From NCBI GenBank assembly GCA_964559835.1, contig CAZLJE010000043.1, positions 1-35,958 on the forward strand: a stretch of DNA of 35,958 nt, written 5' to 3'. A program made the position numbers and the translations under genes. Below, one piece after another: positions 8,340 to 16,082 of the stretch. Positions within the stretch are counted from its first letter, which is position 1. The number at the start of each line of letters is the position of its first letter. This stretch comes from DAISJI01 sp964559835. Lineage in GTDB: Bacteria > Acidobacteriota > Terriglobia > Terriglobales > Acidobacteriaceae. Under the pieces are notes generated by a model, which was not told the DNA's origin, searched no databases, and saw only the letters and a list, made by a program, of their open reading frames with translations.

Positions 8340-8364
8340 GCCCCGGCTGAAGGGCAGCCGGGGC
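8340..8364 (-). terminator. Hairpin terminator after the thiolase gene
   Basis: A perfect 10-bp stem (GCCCCGGCTG / CAGCCGGGGC) with a five-base loop lies 33 bp past the thiolase stop. On the minus strand it is followed by only a weak T-rich stretch, so termination may be partly Rho-assisted. Confidence 0.6.
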
Positions 8365-8396
8365 TGAGGACACCGTTGGAGTCGAGACCCTTCGAC

Positions 8397-9590
8397 TTAC
8401 GCGCGTTCGACGGCGAGGCCGACGGCATTCCCACCACCGAGACAGAGTGCCGCGATGCCTTTCTTCACGTCGCGACGCTGCATCTCGTACAGGAGCGTGA
8501 CCAGGATGCGAGCGCCGCTCGCGCCGATCGGGTGACCGAGCGCAACCGCACCGCCGTTGACGTTGACCTTGTTGAGATCGAGGCCAAGTTCCCGCGTAAC
8601 CGCGATGGCAGCGACCGCGAACGCTTCGTTGATCTCGTACAGATCGACTTCGTCTTTGCTCCATCCGGTCTTCTTCCAGAGCAGGCGGATGGCATCCACA
8701 GGGGCCATCATGACCCACGCCGGATCCACGCCGCTGGTCGCCTGTGCCACAATGCGGGCCATCGGCTTCTTGCCCAGTTTCTCGGCCATGCGTGCGCTCG
8801 TGACGACAACGGCCGCCGCGCCGTCATTCACGCTCGGAGCGTTTCCGGCAGTGACTGTCCCGTCCTTCTTGAAAGCGGGTTTCAACTTACGGAGCACTTC
8901 GATGTCCGTGTCCTCGCGCGGACCTTCGTCCTTGTCGAACAGAACGACTTCGCCCTTTTTCTTGCCGGGGATCTCGACCGGGATGATCTGGTCCTTGAAC
9001 CGGCACTCCTTGATGGCGGAGACGGCCTTGCGATGCGACTTGACGGAGTACTCGTCCTGCTCCTCGCGGGTGATCTGGTATTTGTCGGCGACGTTCTCGC
9101 CGGTGTTGCCCATGTGGTAGTCGTTGTAAACGTCCCACAGGCCATCGTGGACCATGGAATCGATCAGCGTGCCGTTGCCAAGACGGTAGCCCTTGCGCGC
9201 GTTGGGAAGCAGGTACGGAGCATTCGTCATCGACTCGCAGCCGCCGGCGACGACGATCTGGCTGTTGTTCGTCATGATCGCCTGCGCGGCGAGACCGACC
9301 GCCTTCAGACCCGAACCGCAGACCTTGTTGATGGTCATGGCGCCGACGGAAGGCGGGATTCCTGCCCCGAGCGCTGCTTGGCGCGCAGGGTTCTGGCCGA
9401 GACCAGCGCTGACGACGTTTCCCATGATGACTTCGTCGACCGATGCGGGATCGACTCCGGCGCGCCGCACCGCTTCCTTGACCGCAATGGCGCCGAGTTT
9501 CGGGGCCGGGATGTCGGAGAGTGAGCCCTGGAATTTACCGATCGGCGTGCGCACGCCGGAGAGGATCACGATATCGTCGGGCGAGAACAT
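8397..9590 (-). CDS. Acetyl-CoA C-acetyltransferase (thiolase)
   Basis: Encodes 397 residues, the standard thiolase length. The nucleophile Cys91 is in NKVCGSGLKAV, the catalytic His353 in ALGHPIGASGAR, and the second cysteine Cys383 in CLGGGNAVG. All three signature motifs are intact, so an active enzyme is expected. It condenses two acetyl-CoA, or cleaves acetoacetyl-CoA or longer 3-ketoacyl-CoA; the sequence alone does not settle biosynthetic versus degradative use, so no symbol is given. The start at 9590 follows an AGGAG Shine-Dalgarno; a longer frame to 9623 runs through repeat DNA and is rejected. No other beta-oxidation or PHB gene is adjacent. A -10 box TATAAT on the minus strand lies at 9690-9685. 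Confidence 0.94.
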   Translation of the reverse strand: MFSPDDIVILSGVRTPIGKFQGSLSDIPAPKLGAIAVKEAVRRAGVDPASVDEVIMGNVVSAGLGQNPARQAALGAGIPPSVGAMTINKVCGSGLKAVGLAAQAIMTNNSQIVVAGGCESMTNAPYLLPNARKGYRLGNGTLIDSMVHDGLWDVYNDYHMGNTGENVADKYQITREEQDEYSVKSHRKAVSAIKECRFKDQIIPVEIPGKKKGEVVLFDKDEGPREDTDIEVLRKLKPAFKKDGTVTAGNAPSVNDGAAAVVVTSARMAEKLGKKPMARIVAQATSGVDPAWVMMAPVDAIRLLWKKTGWSKDEVDLYEINEAFAVAAIAVTRELGLDLNKVNVNGGAVALGHPIGASGARILVTLLYEMQRRDVKKGIAALCLGGGNAVGLAVERA

Positions 9591-9606
9591 AAGAGAACTC
9601 CTGATG

Positions 9607-9640
9607 AGAGTACCGAGTAACAAGTACTGAGTACCGAGTT
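9607..9640. repeat. Word repeat in the thiolase leader, family 'gagtaccgagt'
   Basis: Three near-copies of the word 'gtaccgag/gtactgag' stand in a row (gagtaccgagtaa, aagtactgagtaccgag). They lie in the presumed 5' untranslated leader of the thiolase gene, just upstream of its Shine-Dalgarno. Confidence 0.5.
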
Positions 9641-9684
9641 AACCGCGTGGCCCTGATGATTGGGCAGATGAAATAAAACTGCTC

Positions 9685-9690
9685 ATTATA
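9685..9690 (-). promoter_or_regulatory. Candidate -10 box for the thiolase gene
   Basis: A perfect TATAAT on the minus strand, about 95 bp before the thiolase ATG, lies in an AT-rich patch of the divergent gap. No good -35 box is seen 16-18 bp further upstream, so the promoter may depend on an activator. Confidence 0.35.
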
Positions 9691-9735
9691 AGATGACCGC
9701 AGGCGGGCATCCGACTTTTTCGTAAGGACGGCAGC

Positions 9736-10491
9736 TTGGCAACCAATCCTCCGACCACCCCTGAGACCATCGTGCGACCGGAAACGATATCGGCCCAACG
9801 CCGTCCGATCGCGCCGGCATGGCACACCATCGTTTTCATGTTCATCATCGTCGTGTTCTCGGTGCTCGGGGCGCGCGACCACGCCAAGGCGATGGAGCGT
9901 CACGGACGAGAGCTAACGTACCTGATCACCATGGCGTGGGAGTGGCTGCTCGTCCTGTATATCGTCTGGGGAGTGAGAAAGCGCGGATTGGGTCTGCGCG
10001 ACTTGATCGGCGGCCGCTGGAAGACACCGGAAGATTTTCTGATCGACGTCGGCATCGCCGTCGGGTTCTGGATCGCCGCGCTGCTCATCCTGGCGCTCGC
10101 TGCGTACGCCGCAAACCTTGCCGACCTGTCGAAGCTCGAGACAGCGAAAAAAACGATCGACGCGATCCGGCCGCAGGGGCGTACCGAGATCATCACGTGG
10201 TTATTCCTCGCCAGTACAGCGGGTTTCTGCGAGGAAGTGATGTTCCGCGGATACCTCATGAAGCAGTTCGCGGCGTGGACGCGCATCGATCTCGCCGCCG
10301 TCATTCTCCAAACGCTTTTCTTCGGCGTCGCGCACGGATACCAGGGACCACGGCTGATGTTCGTCATCACGGTTTATGGAATGCTCTTCGGCGTCCTCGC
10401 TATGTTGCGGTGCAGCCTGCGGCCGGGAATGATCGCGCACACGCTGCAAGATACGCTCAGCGGACTCGCCGGCAACCTTCCGATGAAGTGA
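9736..10491 (+). CDS. CPBP family intramembrane glutamic protease
   Basis: Encodes 251 residues with hydrophobic segments near 33-52, 65-82, 107-131, 155-165 and 195-225. The Abi/CAAX-protease signature is complete: EExxxR at Glu166-Glu167-Arg171 (CEEVMFRGY) and a conserved His200 in GVAHGYQGP. In eukaryotes the family removes CAAX tails; bacterial members have been linked to bacteriocin immunity and membrane-protein processing, and the substrate here is unknown. The start is a TTG at 9736, chosen because AAGGA lies eight bases upstream and there is no earlier start in frame; the next ATG would remove 33 residues up to the first membrane helix. The gene is monocistronic, divergent from the thiolase. 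Confidence 0.85.
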   Translation: MATNPPTTPETIVRPETISAQRRPIAPAWHTIVFMFIIVVFSVLGARDHAKAMERHGRELTYLITMAWEWLLVLYIVWGVRKRGLGLRDLIGGRWKTPEDFLIDVGIAVGFWIAALLILALAAYAANLADLSKLETAKKTIDAIRPQGRTEIITWLFLASTAGFCEEVMFRGYLMKQFAAWTRIDLAAVILQTLFFGVAHGYQGPRLMFVITVYGMLFGVLAMLRCSLRPGMIAHTLQDTLSGLAGNLPMK

Positions 10492-10540
10492 ACGCGCGTT
10501 GCCGGGGAGGATGCGAGCGAGTGGTCAAGCTCTTTTTTGC

Positions 10541-10569
10541 TTGACTTCATTTCCGAATGACTCTATACA
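10541..10569 (+). promoter_or_regulatory. Strong sigma-70 promoter of the 17-residue peptide unit
   Basis: TTGACT (10541-10546), a 17-bp spacer and TATACA (10564-10569) form one of the best promoter matches in the window. Transcription should start near 10576, about 56 bases before the short ORF. The box lies about 50 bp past the CPBP stop, so it cannot serve that gene. Confidence 0.7.
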
Positions 10570-10631
10570 TCAACCAATTAGCAACGAACGTTGTTGCGAA
10601 TCGATGAAAAATCGAAGGGAGAATAGATCCA

Positions 10632-10685
10632 ATGGCAACTAAGAAAAAGGGTGGCGCGAAGAAGAAATCCAGCAAGAAGCACTAA
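10632..10685 (+). CDS. 17-residue lysine-rich basic peptide
   Basis: The ORF reads MATKKKGGAKKKSSKKH and stops. Nine of 17 residues are lysine, and the rest are Ala, Gly, Ser, Thr and a terminal His, resembling the tail of a bacterial histone H1-like protein. It is preceded by GGGAGA about ten bases upstream, a consensus sigma-70 promoter (10541-10569) and a 56-base leader, and is followed within about 20-75 bp by two rho-independent hairpins. This is a complete transcription unit with no other reading frame. DNA or RNA binding, or charge neutralisation, is an inference from composition. The alternative is that the transcript is a small RNA and the ORF is incidental, but the good start signal and the compact basic frame argue for translation. 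Confidence 0.6.
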   Translation: MATKKKGGAKKKSSKKH

Positions 10686-10705
10686 GCTTCCTGCTCAGGC
10701 AACCG

Positions 10706-10734
10706 GGGGACGCGAAAAGCGTCCCCTAAACTTT
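10706..10734 (+). terminator. Rho-independent terminator 1 after the lysine-rich peptide
   Basis: Stem GGGGACGC / GCGTCCCC (10706-10713 with 10719-10726) with a GAAAA loop, followed by a TAAACTTTT tail. It begins 20 bp past the peptide's stop codon. Confidence 0.7.
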
Positions 10735-10739
10735 TAGCA

Positions 10740-10765
10740 ACGCGCATCGCAAGATGCGCGTTTTT
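10740..10765 (+). terminator. Rho-independent terminator 2 after the lysine-rich peptide
   Basis: Stem ACGCGCATC / GATGCGCGT around a GCAA tetraloop, followed by a run of T. The structure is near-perfect and stands directly behind terminator 1, giving tandem termination before the convergent helicase gene. Confidence 0.8.
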
Positions 10766-10769
10766 GCAT

Positions 10770-10800
10770 TTGTGATTTGGTGATTGAGTGATTTGTGATT
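10770..10800. repeat. Intergenic word repeat, family 'gtgatttggtgattgagtg'
   Basis: Built from near-copies of 'tgattt/tgattg'. A 22-base stretch (10779-10800) is identical to 34909-34930, in the hairpin between the AAA+ and VWA genes 24 kb away, so the element is dispersed. Confidence 0.7.
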
Positions 10801-10841
10801 GCGGTAAGTAGCTGCGCGGCAGGCGGGACGCCCGCGCCACT

Positions 10842-13800
10842 TCAGTTCGCGGCGGCTGTACGCGTGATCGAATAGAGGCGCTGCTCGCGCGCCGGACACA
10901 CGTTACGGAAGTCGCACCACTTGCAGTGGAATTCCGGCCGCGCCTCAAAAACGCCATCCGCGAGCGATTGCCGAATCCCCTCTGCGACCTCCTGCACCGT
11001 GGCTTCGAGCGAACCGAGGGCCCCCGAGGTGCGCGCCGATACCGTCTCGCTGTTGTCCTCGAGGTTGTAGATCACCAGCGCCTGCGGCACCTCGCCCCAC
11101 AACTCGCGCGCGGCGAGCGCGTAGATGCCGAGCTGGATGCTTTCATCGGCCTTGCGTTGGTCGTAAGCCTTGCCGGTCTTGAAGTCGACGATGCGGCGCC
11201 GCCCGCCGTCATCGTCCACGCGGTCCATGCGTCCACGCACGCGAACGCCGGAGATCTTCACTTCGAAATTCTGCTCGGCATGCAAGACTGGCAGCTTGAT
11301 TCCACTGTTGCGAAGCTGGACGTACTCGGACAACTGGCGCGCACCCTGCGCCTGGTAGAGCCGGGCCTGCACGGGATCGTCGAAGCGGGTTTCGGCCATC
11401 ATCTGCTGGAACAGCTGCAGGACAAATGCTTCGTCGCGGGGGCGTCCCTGTTTTTCGGCCTCATGAAAATCTCGAAGGACCGCGTGCATGACATTTCCGT
11501 AGAGCATCGCCGCCGACACCGGCCCCGGAATGCGCCATTCGCGTGAGAGCTTGAATTTCAGCGGACAAGTCGCGTAGGCCTCGATGGCGGTCGCGCTCAG
11601 GGTCGCATCTGGCACGATCCGCAGCGGCGCCGCCAGCATCCACGACGCAACCCCGCTTTGAGGCGCCCCGGCTTCGATACGCCCTACGCTTGCCGGACGT
11701 GCTTCGCTTTGGATCCATGCTTCTTTCAGCGCGGGCGAGGTCAGGATGTCGCGGGTGTACCCCGTGGGCAGGTTCTTCCGGTTGATGCTGGGCTTGACGT
11801 AAATGGAAAGCCGGTCCTTCGCGCGGGTCATAGCGACGTAAAACAAGCGTCGCTCCTCCTGGCTGTGAAGCTCCTTCGTGTTGTCGGCGGAGGGCATTTC
11901 GCGGAGCGCCTGCGGGAATTCGAAGATGTTTTCGCGGAAGCTGGCGGGAAACGATGGCGAGTTTGCCCGCAGGATGAAGGCGTGGTCGAACTCGCGCCCT
12001 TTTGCGGCGTGCGCGGTCATGAGCTGCACCGGGTCGGTGACGTCCTCGGTCGGCTCGGGCGTGAGCTCCAGCTTCCCCGCCGCATCGAGGAAGTACCGCA
12101 TGTAATCGACGAACTCCTCCAGTGTGCCCTTTTCCGTGATTGCCTTCTTGCGCCAATCCTCGACAAATTTACAAATGCGAGCGACTGGTCCGGAGCTGAC
12201 ATTGAATTGAAACTCGCGCACTACATACTTCGACAGCGGCACGGCCTGCCATTCGACTGTCGCGCCGAAAATGCGCGCGGCTTCGATCTTCTGCACGACG
12301 CGCCCGCCACCCGGAATTTTCGCCAGCAGCGTGGCATATGACGCTTCCCTTCCGCCCTCGACCAATTGCCGCGAGACCTCGGCGGCATCCAGCCCGAACA
12401 TCGGGAATGCGGAGACGCGAAATATGTCGTCCACGTTCGACAACGACGCCACTGCGCCGAGTGCCGCGAGCAGGTCCCGGCCCTCGGGCGTTTCCAGGGC
12501 GTCGATGCCCTTTACGACAGCGGGTATGCCACGCGCGGCCAGTTCGTAGGCGATCTCCGTCGCGTGCGAGTGCTGGCGATAGATCACGGCAATGCTGCCC
12601 GGTTTTCCGGAATCGACGAGAGCCTGGATCTTCTCGGCGACGTCGGTCGCTTCCTGGTATTTGTCGCCAAGCAAAATCGAAACCGGCTGCGCCGTGACCG
12701 TGAACAGATCGGGATCGGCGTTGTCCGGAAACAGCGGCAGAGTGCTCGATGACTTACGCGACTTGCGGCCGACCGGCACGGGCGCGACGCGTTCAGCGGC
12801 AGCGCGCTGCTGACGAGCCGAGACTAATCGTTGGCGCCGGAAATCCACACCCGCGGAGAGACTGCGGTCCACCTCGGGGTTCTTGCAGATTACCGCGTGC
12901 GCGCAGGCGAGGATGTGCGACGTGGAGCGCTGGTTCTCGTTGAGGACCACGCCCTTCGCATTCGGGAAGCGTCGCAGGAACTCGTCAAAGGCAGCGCTGG
13001 ACGCGCCGCGGAAGCGATAGATCGCCTGGTCGGGATCGCCGACGGCGAACACGTTGCGGTCTTCGCCTGCGACCAGACGCGCCAGTTCGATGAGCGCGAC
13101 GTTGGCGTCCTGGAATTCGTCGATCAGCAAGAACCGAGCGCGCTTCTGCGCCTGCGCGAGCACCTGGGCGTCTTCACGCAGCAGGCGGACGGCGCCGGTG
13201 ATCATGTCGCCGAAGGTGCCGAATGGGCCTTTTTCGTTTCCGGCAACGAAGATCTCTTCGACCTTGCGAAAGACCGCGGCAATCTCCTCGCAACGTGCCA
13301 ACTTTTCAGCGGCCGAAAGCGTGTCGTCGATCTTCGCCGGCGCCACGCGGGGCAAAAGACATTTGCCGGCGCGGAGATCTTCAACGTACTTGCCGTAGCG
13401 CACGGAATCGACGAGTTCGTCCTGGCAGCGGCTGAAGAACTGCATCAGCGCGTCGAAAAATTCGGCAGGATCGCGCGGCGGCTGGTAATACTTCAGCGGA
13501 AGGTCACCAATGCGGCGGCGCAGCAGCACCCACACATCTTTGTCGTCGAGGACGCCGAACCCGCGCCCGGCAGTGATCAGCAGATTGTTGCCGTAGGCGT
13601 GGAAGGTGGAAGCTTGCAGGCCCGCTGCGTCGCGGCCCAGCACTTCCGCTACGCGTTTCTTCAGGTGCGCCGCGGCAGCGTCGGTGTAGGTGAGCGCGAC
13701 GATCTCATCGGGACGGGCGTGGCGATTCGCAATCAGGTGCGCGATGCGGTGGGCGAGGACGGTGGTCTTGCCGGTGCCCGCGCCGGCGACGACCAGCATG

Positions 13801-13856
13801 GGGCCGTGCACGTGCTCGATTGCCTGCCGCTGCCGGTCGTTCGGGATGAAGCCCAT
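10842..13856 (-). CDS. UvrD-type helicase fused to RecB/Cas4-like Fe-S nuclease
   Basis: Encodes 1004 residues. The first two-thirds is an SF1A helicase: Walker A VAGAGTGKTT (Lys30), Walker B/DExx LLIDEFQDAN, motif III VFAVGDPDQAIYRFRG, motif V MTAHAAKGREFDH and motif VI LFYVAMTRAKDRL. The last 250 residues are a PD-(D/E)xK nuclease with GNVMHAVLRDF, RGRMDRVDDD and RRIVDFKTGKAY, framed by cysteines (YATCPLKF, then CKWCDFRNVC). Those cysteines match the 4Fe-4S cage of AddB, Cas4 and AdnA. The single-chain layout is closest to AdnA/AdnB or a stand-alone RecB-like repair enzyme, implying ATP-driven unwinding coupled to end resection. The start at 13856 follows AAGGAGG; the frame upstream is repeat DNA. 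No partner subunit gene is adjacent. Confidence 0.9.
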   Translation of the reverse strand: MGFIPNDRQRQAIEHVHGPMLVVAGAGTGKTTVLAHRIAHLIANRHARPDEIVALTYTDAAAAHLKKRVAEVLGRDAAGLQASTFHAYGNNLLITAGRGFGVLDDKDVWVLLRRRIGDLPLKYYQPPRDPAEFFDALMQFFSRCQDELVDSVRYGKYVEDLRAGKCLLPRVAPAKIDDTLSAAEKLARCEEIAAVFRKVEEIFVAGNEKGPFGTFGDMITGAVRLLREDAQVLAQAQKRARFLLIDEFQDANVALIELARLVAGEDRNVFAVGDPDQAIYRFRGASSAAFDEFLRRFPNAKGVVLNENQRSTSHILACAHAVICKNPEVDRSLSAGVDFRRQRLVSARQQRAAAERVAPVPVGRKSRKSSSTLPLFPDNADPDLFTVTAQPVSILLGDKYQEATDVAEKIQALVDSGKPGSIAVIYRQHSHATEIAYELAARGIPAVVKGIDALETPEGRDLLAALGAVASLSNVDDIFRVSAFPMFGLDAAEVSRQLVEGGREASYATLLAKIPGGGRVVQKIEAARIFGATVEWQAVPLSKYVVREFQFNVSSGPVARICKFVEDWRKKAITEKGTLEEFVDYMRYFLDAAGKLELTPEPTEDVTDPVQLMTAHAAKGREFDHAFILRANSPSFPASFRENIFEFPQALREMPSADNTKELHSQEERRLFYVAMTRAKDRLSIYVKPSINRKNLPTGYTRDILTSPALKEAWIQSEARPASVGRIEAGAPQSGVASWMLAAPLRIVPDATLSATAIEAYATCPLKFKLSREWRIPGPVSAAMLYGNVMHAVLRDFHEAEKQGRPRDEAFVLQLFQQMMAETRFDDPVQARLYQAQGARQLSEYVQLRNSGIKLPVLHAEQNFEVKISGVRVRGRMDRVDDDGGRRRIVDFKTGKAYDQRKADESIQLGIYALAARELWGEVPQALVIYNLEDNSETVSARTSGALGSLEATVQEVAEGIRQSLADGVFEARPEFHCKWCDFRNVCPAREQRLYSITRTAAAN

Positions 13857-13899
13857 GGCCCGCGCCGCCTCCTTCGGCGGCGAACCGGCATTATGACAT

Positions 13900-13930
13900 T
13901 TCTGATTTTCGATTTTTGATTTTTGATTTG
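13900..13930. repeat. Intergenic word repeat, family 'gattttcgatttttgattt'
   Basis: Near-copies of 'gattttc/gatttttg' lie upstream of the helicase gene. The same words, in different order, recur at 28612-28644. Confidence 0.6.
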
Positions 13931-14140
13931 CACTGGTAATGTGGTGCCCGGTGGCAACCGCGTCGGAGACGAGCGGGATGGGGGCAACAGCGTAAACAAT
14001 GCCTGGTGGTGCGCGCATTCCCGCTCCCTATCCGTCCAAGGGGACCATACTTGTGTTTGTAGTGCTGTTTATCCTGATCCTGGTGTTTGGTTTCGGCCGG
14101 TCCTGTTGATTGTCGATAATCTTTCGATTGGGGAGCGAGC

Positions 14141-14848
14141 ATGCGTCGCCTTCGATACCTCGTGGTCGCTATCGCCCTACTAGTTTGTAGCGCCGTTGCG
14201 CAGGAGCCGACGTTCCTTTATCGCGCCAGCCTGGTGCAGGCGGCGCCGGAAAAAATGGTTGAACTGATCGACCTGTACAAGACGCACGCTGGGCAACACG
14301 CGCCGCTGTGGATGCGGCACAGCCAGGGCGACCGCTGGGACTTGCTCATTCTTACTCCGATGGGCAGCTACGCTGAGTATTTCAGTCCGCAGGCGATTGC
14401 GGCGCGGCAGAAGCAGGACGCCGGCTGGGAGGCGCGCCGCAAGCCACTCGTCGCGTGGGAAGAAGATGTGTTCGTTTACGGCCCACCGGAGGCGACTCTG
14501 CGCAAGGCGTTCGCCGACTCCGGGTTCTTCCACGTCGAGATGTTCCGGTCGCTGCCGGGAATGCGCGCGGACCTGCTCAAGGAGCGCGAGATGGAAAACG
14601 CGTACGCGCGAGCGGTCAAGCAGCCGGACAACTTCATCTTCGTGCGTGACCAGGGCGCGTCGTGGGACGTGTTCACCATCGGGTGCTTCCGTAATTTGAA
14701 GCACTACGCGGAATCGGCGGACGTGCCGAAGGAAACGTCGGACGCGGCAGCGAAGGCGGCGGGCTTCGATTCGGCGGCGGCGATCGGCCCGTACCTGCGA
14801 CGGTTCATCTCCGACCACCACGACACGCTGGCGGTGGCGATCCGGTGA
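14141..14848 (+). CDS. Secreted protein of unknown function (235 residues)
   Basis: The N-terminus is a classical signal peptide (MRRLRYLVVAIALLVCSAVAQ), so the mature protein is exported. The mature part is rich in Trp and charged residues and seems to repeat itself: an FLYRASLVQAAPEKMVELIDLY segment and a later FFHVEMFRSLPGMRADLL segment have the look of two ferredoxin-like alpha/beta halves, as in dimeric alpha-beta-barrel proteins. That fold assignment is a guess. No catalytic motif is visible. GGGGAG lies six bases before the ATG at 14141. It is convergent with the heat-shock operon and divergent from the helicase. I do not recognise a named family. Confidence 0.72.
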   Translation: MRRLRYLVVAIALLVCSAVAQEPTFLYRASLVQAAPEKMVELIDLYKTHAGQHAPLWMRHSQGDRWDLLILTPMGSYAEYFSPQAIAARQKQDAGWEARRKPLVAWEEDVFVYGPPEATLRKAFADSGFFHVEMFRSLPGMRADLLKEREMENAYARAVKQPDNFIFVRDQGASWDVFTIGCFRNLKHYAESADVPKETSDAAAKAAGFDSAAAIGPYLRRFISDHHDTLAVAIR

Positions 14849-14925
14849 TCCCAGATATCGCGCTCAAGACTTGCGTGAGTGCACGACCTTCGAAGCGCGA
14901 TGTGTGGGGCACGCCGATTCTTTCT

Positions 14926-15306
14926 TTAACCTCTGCCGCGGAACTGGATGATGCGGCGACGGTCGCGCTTGGAAGGCCTGCCGGCGGGTAACTGCTCGTA
15001 CTGATGCATGGCCTTGCGCTCGGCAGCGGCCTTGGCGCGCTGTTCCTTGCTCTCCTCAGTCTCGCGGTACAGCGTTTGCGCGACGGCGGCGGGGCCGCGA
15101 ACGTCGCTGAGCTGCAACACTTCGACGTCGAAATCTCCGCTATCGGTGGTCACGCGCAGCATGTCGCCGGCGTGAAGCTCGCGCGCAGCTTTGACGGGCT
15201 GACCTTTGAGCAGGACGCGGCCCAATTCGCATGCCTTTGCGGCCAACGCGCGAGTCTTAAAGAACCGCGCGGCCCAAAGCCACTTGTCGATGCGCACGCC
15301 GGTCAT
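14926..15306 (-). CDS. hslR: S4-domain RNA-binding protein, Hsp15-like
   Basis: Encodes 126 residues. The first 60 form an S4 RNA-binding domain (RIDKWLWAARFFKTR, then LGRVLLKGQPVKAARELHAGD), and the rest is a basic tail ending in RDRRRIIQFRGRG, the usual Hsp15 plan. In E. coli, Hsp15 binds 50S subunits that carry a stalled peptidyl-tRNA after heat stress and helps recycle them. The ATG overlaps the rsmE stop (ATGA at 15306-15303), so the two are translationally coupled. It is the last gene of the hrcA operon, which fits heat-shock control. Confidence 0.85.
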   Translation of the reverse strand: MTGVRIDKWLWAARFFKTRALAAKACELGRVLLKGQPVKAARELHAGDMLRVTTDSGDFDVEVLQLSDVRGPAAVAQTLYRETEESKEQRAKAAAERKAMHQYEQLPAGRPSKRDRRRIIQFRGRG

Positions 15307-16025
15307 AGTGTCTCCATGATAGCGATCGCCAGCGCCGCGATGGCTGCGGTCTCGGCGCGAAGGATGGTGGGGCCAAGCGACGCTGCGGTCCAGCCGGCGT
15401 CGGCGAACAGCCTAAGTTCGTCGTCGGTCCAGCCGCCTTCGGGACCGACTGCGAGAATCGTCGCTAGTCGTTGGTCGCTAGTCGCTGGCGGAACCAGAGC
15501 GTCTTTAAGCGTCAGTCCGCGCTCAGTCTCGGCGAGAACAATCTTAAAGTCAGCCTCGACGGCGAGCGCATCCTTCAACTTCACTGGATCGGCTATCTCG
15601 GGCACGACGGCGCGGCGGGATTGTTGGGCAGCTTCGCGCGCGATCCGGCGCCAGCGCTCGACACGCTTCGCCGAAGCCGACGCGAGGTGCGTCTCCGTGC
15701 GGCGGGCGATGACGGGCTGGATCGAAGCCACACCCAACTCAGTCGCCTTCTCGATCGCCCACTCCATCCGGTCGAACTTAAACACGGCGAGCAAGAGCGA
15801 GACACGTCCGTGCTCTGTCTGTGCCACCGCGTCGCCAAGTTCGAATTCGACCGCTTCGTCGGAAACCGTGGTAATTCGACCGATGCGTACCGAGTCCCCG
15901 GTCGCGATGTCGAACTCCTGGCCCAAGCGGGCACGCAGCACGCGCGCCAGGTGCTCGGCGTTCTTCCCAGTCAGAAATGCCCGGTTGCCTTCGACGCGGT
16001 CGGCGATCCAGCGGCGGCGGGTCAT
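15303..16025 (-). CDS. rsmE: 16S rRNA (uracil-1498-N3)-methyltransferase
   Basis: Encodes 240 residues. The N-terminal PUA-like domain (RRWIADRV...LTGKNAEHLARVLRARLGQ) is followed by the SPOUT methyltransferase with the RsmE signatures EKATELGVASIQP, AVGPEGGWTDDEL and SLGPTILRAETAA, which build the knotted SAM site. The enzyme methylates U1498 in the decoding region of assembled 30S subunits. It lies between the small membrane protein and hslR in the heat-shock operon. Oddly, codons around 15460-15488 are made of a word repeat (near-copies of 'gtcgctagtcg') encoding PATSDQRLAT just before the AVGPEGG motif, at a place where the loop length can vary, so function is probably kept. Confidence 0.92.
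   Translation of the reverse strand: MTRRRWIADRVEGNRAFLTGKNAEHLARVLRARLGQEFDIATGDSVRIGRITTVSDEAVEFELGDAVAQTEHGRVSLLLAVFKFDRMEWAIEKATELGVASIQPVIARRTETHLASASAKRVERWRRIAREAAQQSRRAVVPEIADPVKLKDALAVEADFKIVLAETERGLTLKDALVPPATSDQRLATILAVGPEGGWTDDELRLFADAGWTAASLGPTILRAETAAIAALAIAIMETL
15460..15488. repeat. Word repeat inside rsmE, family 'gtcgctagtcgttggtcg'
   Basis: Three near-copies of 'gtcgctagtc/gttggtcgctag' in about 29 bp have the same style as the intergenic word repeats, but lie inside an otherwise normal coding sequence and keep its frame. Confidence 0.55.
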
Positions 16026-16026
16026 A

Positions 16027-16052
16027 GCGATTGGTAATTTGTAATCGGTATT
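16027..16052. repeat. Word repeat between rsmE and the membrane-protein gene
   Basis: Near-copies of 'gtaatt/gtaatcg' (gattggtaatttgtaatcgg) lie just upstream of the rsmE start. The word matches the family at 24829-24977. Confidence 0.45.
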
Positions 16053-16082
16053 CGAGGAATTGAAAAGCCAGAACGCCCTGTA

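Noticed and set aside
8397..9590. Thiolase as part of a polyhydroxybutyrate or polyketide cluster
   Set aside because: No phaB, phaC or ketosynthase gene lies near it.
10842..13856. Helicase-nuclease as a CRISPR Cas4 or phage-defence gene
   Set aside because: The nuclease resembles Cas4, but no cas, restriction or defence partners are nearby; a repair role is the simpler reading.
12831..13919. Plus-strand 362-codon frame opposite the helicase
   Set aside because: Antisense shadow of a helicase with all motifs intact; no start signal.
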